Source of the DNA: Brachionus rotundiformis
Lineage: Eukaryota > Rotifera > Eurotatoria > Ploima > Brachionidae
Assembly (NCBI GenBank): GCA_016802295.1
Contig: JAESIW010000154.1
Coordinates: 349,575-413,574, forward strand
Length of the DNA stretch: 64,000 nt
Direction: 5' to 3'
Part shown: piece after piece, positions 59,341-64,000 of the stretch
How the letters are laid out: every line of letters begins with the position of its first letter
Numbering within the stretch: the first letter of the stretch is position 1
Notes under the pieces: model-generated
Seen by the model: only the letters and a program-made list of their open reading frames with translations
Told to the model about the DNA's origin: nothing
Database searches by the model: none
Translations under genes and position numbers: made by a program

Positions 59341-60460
59341 CAAGTACCAAGTTTTGGATTCACTGATTATGATACACTAAGCAAAATTTCAAGCAGGTTC
59401 AATATTAGTTTGTGTCACAATTTAATAGCTATGGGTACAAGTTTAAGCAATGATGGTAAGTAAAGACAATTAAATTGTATTAATAATTCAGCTCTTTTAT
59501 AATGACTTAATGATTTGATTTGTTACTATGTGAATATTTTAATTCTGCGAAAATAGATGGATGGAGGGCTTTCAATTGAAAGTTGCTTAGTTGACTGTCT
59601 GGAAGATTGGTTTTCCTATCAACATGTTATCCAACCATCTTTCCAAATCGCAATTAATAGATCCAGTAGTGTGCTTGATTTAGTAATTTGTGAAAATAAA
59701 GAGCTTATTTATAATGTTGATCATAGGCCACCGTTTGGGTCCACAAACAAAGGCCACCATATCCTAACTTGGGATCATCATCTAAAAAGTGCAAAAAAGA
59801 ATCCAAATCTTTTTCAATCATCTGTTTTTAACTACACTAAAGGAGACTACGTTTCAATATCTAATTTAATTGACAAGGTAAATTGGATTAATGCATTTGA
59901 TGGTTTGACAATCGATCATATGTATAATAAGTTTATATCCCTGTATGAAAACACTTGTGAGCGATTTATTCCAAAGAAGAGTTTATTTTATAGAAATAAG
60001 GAACAAATGCAACAAAATAATAAAAAAAAAATATTATGCCATTATTTTAAATTAATTTTCTATCTAGATGACTCATCGCCTCTTCCTGTATTTGATTTCA
60101 AAACGCAGAAACGGTGCGATCTGTCAACTGACCATCTCATCAATCTAAAAAAGGTTAGTGAAAAATTGTCATTGATTCGATTCGAGGTAACCTCTTGGCT
60201 GCAGTTTAAACTACCACTACTTCAAGTACTTTGTGGTATTCATTTTTAGTATTATAAATTGTTGCTTAAATTTAAAGAACCGGAAACCTATGTAAAAAAT
60301 AAAGACAATTTTATAAAGCTTCAATATATTGCGGCCTACAGAATTAAAAATACCAAAAAATACCATAAATACAAAGAGTATTGTAAAAGTAATTTATCTG
60401 ATTGTCTATCTATGGGTAAGATGCAATTTCATATTTCATATGAAATTATATAACTAATCT
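59341..60460 (+). mobile_element. LINE fragment, end of endonuclease domain (CR1/jockey-like)
   Basis: The frame 59557-60249 begins inside an apurinic-endonuclease domain: CLEDWFSYQHVIQPSFQIA, SSVLDLVICENKELIYNVDHRPPFGSTNKGHHILTWD, matching the QHV..PTR....SLLDLV.TN...I.....PPLGKSDH.....F pattern. A linker like that before reverse transcriptase follows (FDGLTIDHMYNKFISLYENT). A second frame (60259-60453, FIKLQYIAAYRIKNTKKYHKYKEYCK) fits the same linker region. Between them (60189-60215) is a near copy of the word found after the LINE relic at 15069, so this insertion looks internally rearranged. A truncated relic despite the long open frame. Confidence 0.8.
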
Positions 60461-61415
60461 TGTCAAATAAAAAAATAGTAATACTTTGCAAAAATCAAGT
60501 CCAGTTTTGATGAAATATATTTTAGTATTAATCCCCTGAACCAAAGAGTGCTTTAGATGCCTTAGATTTGGTTTTAGATAAGATGTTGTCCTAATTTGCC
60601 AAGGTTTTTAGAAGACATAAATATGACAGATAGATACAGATCACAAAACAAGCTCTTAAGGCCAAAAATTTGACAAACTTTTTTGAAAATTTTCATTTAA
60701 TTGTAATCGAGGTGTTATGAATAAGTGGCAAGATTTTCTTTAATGAACACAATTTTACCTCAATTAATTTTTTTTTATAATTTTAAAAGTAAAATAATTA
60801 ATTAAAATGTTTTGAAATGAGATTTTTTATCTTAATCATTATTAATCAAACAGACATAATTATTAAATAGAAAATAATCTAAAATGTGAAAAAAATCTTA
60901 GGTGGTGTATAATAAAATTTTTATGGAATTGCTACAATGTAGTCATTCTTACCATATTTAGCTCTTATCACTACCTTAAAAATAGATCATTGTTAATTTA
61001 AAATCTAAATTCGGTAAAATATCTTAATGCGAAAAAGATAAAATTAACTCTCAGCTATTAATCATTTCTGTGATAAAAAATAGAATTTTTCAAAAACAAA
61101 TTAACAATTTTTTTCAAATAATTAAATTATGAATGATATAAATAAAAATTTAATACTGTATAACACCTTTTATTCAGTAATAGAAACATAAAAATAAAAA
61201 TTCAAAAATGTCATTTTATTTCATAAGATAATAAAAAACAATATCTAAAACTTAAACTGCCAAAATGAACAAATTTCGTAAAATTCTTAAAATTCCGCTT
61301 AAAAAAAAATAATTAAAAAAAAAAGTTAATCACTTTCTCCAAGTTATCTAAAAGGTCATTTTACTAATAGATGGCTTAAGACAGTCAACATTTAAAAAGT
61401 TAAAAAAATGGAATT
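60461..61415. other. spacer between LINE fragment and PANK copy 2
   Basis: About 1 kb, AT-rich. 60500-60740 may continue the LINE remains. No gene supported. Confidence 0.45.
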
Positions 61416-62830
61416 TCAAATATTTTCATCCATTTCGGTCCGATTTACAAAATTTTTCAAACAACCAATAGCACCAAAATAGCCTTCGTGCTCCAAAAAC
61501 AAAGCTTTTATTGTTCCCTTGGACCAATAGTTGGTAGCATAGGCTAACAAGTGCTTCGAAAGTCCATTTAAGCGCAAAAAAGTACCAACAAACATAACTC
61601 TCTCACATTTCTTTAATAAATAATAAAAAAATAAAAATAAATATTTTAAATAAAGTATTAAATTACATAATTTTTAGCGCAATCTCTGGCTATTAGGCCA
61701 ACATTATTTAAAATGGTCTGTAAGGTTGCACGCGCCAAATCCTCGCGCGTGGCTTCCTCACGTTTTTCTTTTATATTCATATTTCCAAAACTAGAAGCAA
61801 CAATGTCGCCAGGCAGACTAAATTTGGAATAATCACCGCCATAAATGTCCCTGACCAGCTTGTCCACTTTAGTGCTATCGCCTTTTGTTGCCAAGTCTAT
61901 AGCCTCTTCGTACGAGGTGCAACCAGTTAACAGACAACACAAGCCCAAAAATGTGCCTCCACCAATGCTGCTTCCAGACACTCTCTTGTAATCATTTTCT
62001 GACTTGACCAGCAATACGGACACTCCGCTGCCAATATTGACCAGAATATAGGGATAAGTGTTTGTGAATGTGTAGCTTTGTTTCATAAAATTGCATTTTG
62101 TCAGTGGACATGTAAAGTAATCGGAATCCTTGGAATCACTAGAGGTACCACTAGCTGACGAGCTCACCGATGTGGAAAGAGACTCGCTGCATGATGAGGA
62201 CAGAACTGAGTCAAAGTTCATTGAACTCGTCGGTGATCTGTCCAGACTTTTTTTAGCCTCTATATTAAAAAAATAACACTCATTTTGACTATTTATTTTG
62301 TTCATAAACTCAACTCCTTGGATAAGCATGTCCAGTTCATCGCATTTAACCCAGTTTAGGTTCAAATTCTCGGTAACAACCGACTCAAATTTAAATGCTC
62401 CGCCACCGGTGGCGTACACCTGAAAGCAAAGTTGGTAAAATTTCCTTTTGACACAAAGATCTATGAAGCTTTCCATTTGATTGGTAGGAAATCGGATAAA
62501 GTGTAAATTCCCTAGTCTGTCTCCAATTCTAATAGACTTTATCTCTAGATCTACATCCCGCACACCTGTATCACCATAGGCCGTGTTGCCTACCAAGTAG
62601 TGTCTAATTGTTCGCAGTATGTCACCTTCTTTGGTTTCTTCTTCTTTGCTCAAATCGAGTGGCTCAAAGTAGACCAGCTTGACCAGTGTGCCACCGACAT
62701 CGATACCAAACCATGGAAAATCTAAATAAATTTTTAATTTTTATTTGTTATTTTCATGGATAAAAATTCTACCTGGAGGCCTAAGCGAATCGTTGGACAC
62801 ATTCGAATCGCTTTCAAAATCTTGGTTCAT
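61416..62830 (-). CDS. pantothenate kinase, copy 2, 435 aa
   Basis: Exons, 5' to 3': 62830-62773, 62721-61667, 61610-61416, totalling 436 codons. Same motifs as copy 1: WFGIDVGGTLVKLVYFEP, YATGGGAFKFES, VKCDELDMLIQG, ILVNIGSGVSVL, GSSIGGGTFLGLCCLLTG, IYGGDYSKFSL, VMFVGTFLRLNGLS and FLEHEGYFGAIGCL. It differs by a 19-residue acidic/Ser leader in a separate exon and by a Ser-rich insertion of about 45 residues (starting RSPTSSMNFDSV) before the VNIGSGVS strand. Compared with copy 1, it lacks the intron inside HE|GYF, so intron positions changed after duplication. Probably a full-function isoenzyme with a regulatory insertion. Confidence 0.93.
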
Positions 62831-63483
62831 CTTTATCAGTTAAACTAGCGACAAAGCTTTTTATCTTTTTTTAAAAATAAAAAGAACTCATCTTTTATTT
62901 TTTATCTAAATTTTAGCATAAAATAAATATATATTTTTTCCAATCATATTAAAATAATAACCATGGCCAATTAAGAGCGTGAAAAAAAGTTTAAAAAAAA
63001 TTTTAAAAATTTTCCAAGATCAATTTTATTATTTAAATTGGTACATAATTTATGATTTAATTACGTATTAGATTCCAAAATTTAATGAATGCAATAGGCA
63101 AGACAAATTTGGATAAAATGCTGAAAACAATGCTGTAAGAATTAACTAGACTTTGATCCCTATTTATTAAACCGCATGTTGGATTAAATATATCGGATGA
63201 TTTTGCCAAATTATATTCTATTCAAGCACTCCTATATCTTATAATATTTAAATTAAAATTTTTATTACCTTAAAAAATCTAAAATAAAATAATACTAATT
63301 CTTCTAGTTGTTGAACTTAATTTTCTTTAAAAAAAAAGAAAGGTAAAAAACGATCAGAAACCTTTTATTGCTCACATTTAGAAAAATTTTACATAATTAA
63401 TATTAGTTCACAACAATCTTGAATAATTAAAATTAAAAAATTTAAATTTTGATCAGGTCATTTTTATACTAGAGCCCCAGGGT
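62831..63483. other. spacer between PANK copy 2 and FUT copy 2
   Basis: 0.65 kb, AT-rich. The PANK promoter should be here. No coding exon seen. Confidence 0.5.
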
Positions 63484-64000
63484 TTATATACAATATCCAA
63501 AAAACTTTGTCAATTTTTCCAAAAAATAATTTGTTTCGTCATTGTCCCAACAATTTTTGCTCGGGTTGAACCACTCACTCAATATCCATTTGCGATTGTG
63601 CTCATGATTATTAAGATAAGTCTCATTATGAAGATACTCACATAGCTCACAAAAAGGAGCCTTGTTTAAAAAAGTTACACCCTCAAACCATATATTTAAT
63701 TCAGAGCTTATATTTGGTGATTTTTGTGCCAAATTGTGCTCAATTCTGTTGACTAAGTCGACTTTCCACTTGAAATATTCCAAATAAGCTGTCTGATTGC
63801 CATCCAAATAAATCAAATAATCAGCTAGTTCTTTGGCGCTCTTGAAATTTTCTGTGTTTATGTAAAAGTTGTCGAATGGCACATCTTTTTTGTATTGGTA
63901 ATCTCTGGCACCACGGACAATGGGCACTGTGTGAACATCGAATATAAAATCTGGATTATACAAGCCCCAAAACTTTTCTGAAATGTAATCATTGCACAAA
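63484..64000 (-). CDS. GT10 alpha-1,3-fucosyltransferase, copy 2 (C-terminal part; continues past the right edge)
   Basis: The last 171 residues are visible, entering at CNDYISEKFWGLYNPDFIFD within the GT10 donor-binding signature. The first part (63735-64000) differs from copy 1 (54490-54760) at only about four bases, whereas the C-terminal 80 residues (NIWFEGVTFLNKAPFCELC ... FFGYCI) are clearly different. The frame is open to the edge, so the gene is probably intact. Together with PANK copy 2 it repeats the PANK-FUT gene pair found at 47-55 kb. Confidence 0.9.
   Translation of the reverse strand, partial: LCNDYISEKFWGLYNPDFIFDVHTVPIVRGARDYQYKKDVPFDNFYINTENFKSAKELADYLIYLDGNQTAYLEYFKWKVDLVNRIEHNLAQKSPNISSELNIWFEGVTFLNKAPFCELCEYLHNETYLNNHEHNRKWILSEWFNPSKNCWDNDETNYFLEKLTKFFGYCI

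Noticed and set aside
59557..60249. Reading the 230-codon frame as a host gene
   Set aside because: Its content is the end of a LINE endonuclease domain and linker, and the rest of the element is missing.

Overview
The window is nuclear DNA from a small invertebrate animal. It is very AT-rich (long A and T runs, roughly three quarters A+T by eye). Nearly every gene is split by 45-65 nt GT-AG introns, and the gene set is clearly metazoan: Drosha, mRNA capping enzyme, PAR-type bZIP, p24/TMED, pantothenate kinase, ATP11-type flippase, BAG1 and animal glycosyltransferases. This combination would suit a monogonont rotifer such as Brachionus; that is an inference from gene style and composition, and I could not run a search to test it. 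For most multi-exon genes I rebuilt the exon chain by hand and checked that phases close to one open frame.

Layout. 1-5546 (minus): three tandem secreted/membrane alpha-carbonic anhydrases, the first cut by the window edge. 5751-7915 (minus): a myristoylated neuronal-calcium-sensor EF-hand protein, divergent from an 18-exon ATP11-like P4-ATPase (8456-14002, plus). 14003-15235: a 170-bp Tigger-like MITE and a LINE relic. 15236-19716 (minus): Drosha. 19717-24515: a long gene-free stretch leading to a GC-rich PAR-bZIP gene (24516-26203, plus) with a large palindromic TTACGTAA promoter site and a G-quadruplex motif in its intron.

27868-31498 is the most interesting object: an apparently intact Tc1/mariner transposon with 357-bp terminal inverted repeats and a TA target duplication. 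It carries two divergent, spliced, fully open genes: a 341-residue DD34E transposase in seven exons (minus) and a 282-residue protein of unknown function in five exons (plus). Tc1 elements normally carry only the transposase, so the second gene is unusual.

32429-35791 (minus): valyl-tRNA synthetase. 36510-36925: a foldback MITE. 37183-37806 (minus) and 37952-38605 (plus): an ankyrin protein and BAG1 sharing a 145-bp divergent promoter. 38660-42657 (minus): a core-2/I-type GlcNAc-transferase and a GT31-type glycosyltransferase. 45128-45544 (minus): a thioredoxin ending in a CaaX box. 47269-48510 and 61416-62830 (minus): two pantothenate kinases. 50421-53619 (plus): capping enzyme, with a GC-AG intron holding a LINE relic. 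54246-55565 and 63484-64000 (minus): two GT10 fucosyltransferases; PANK and FUT form a repeated pair. 57906-58724 (plus): a p24-alpha cargo receptor. Several decayed LINE fragments lie between genes.

Functional themes are secretory-pathway glycosylation and transport (GT10, GT14, GT31, p24, flippase), RNA processing and translation (Drosha, capping enzyme, ValRS) and CoA synthesis. Apart from tandem duplicates there is no sign of operon-like organisation.
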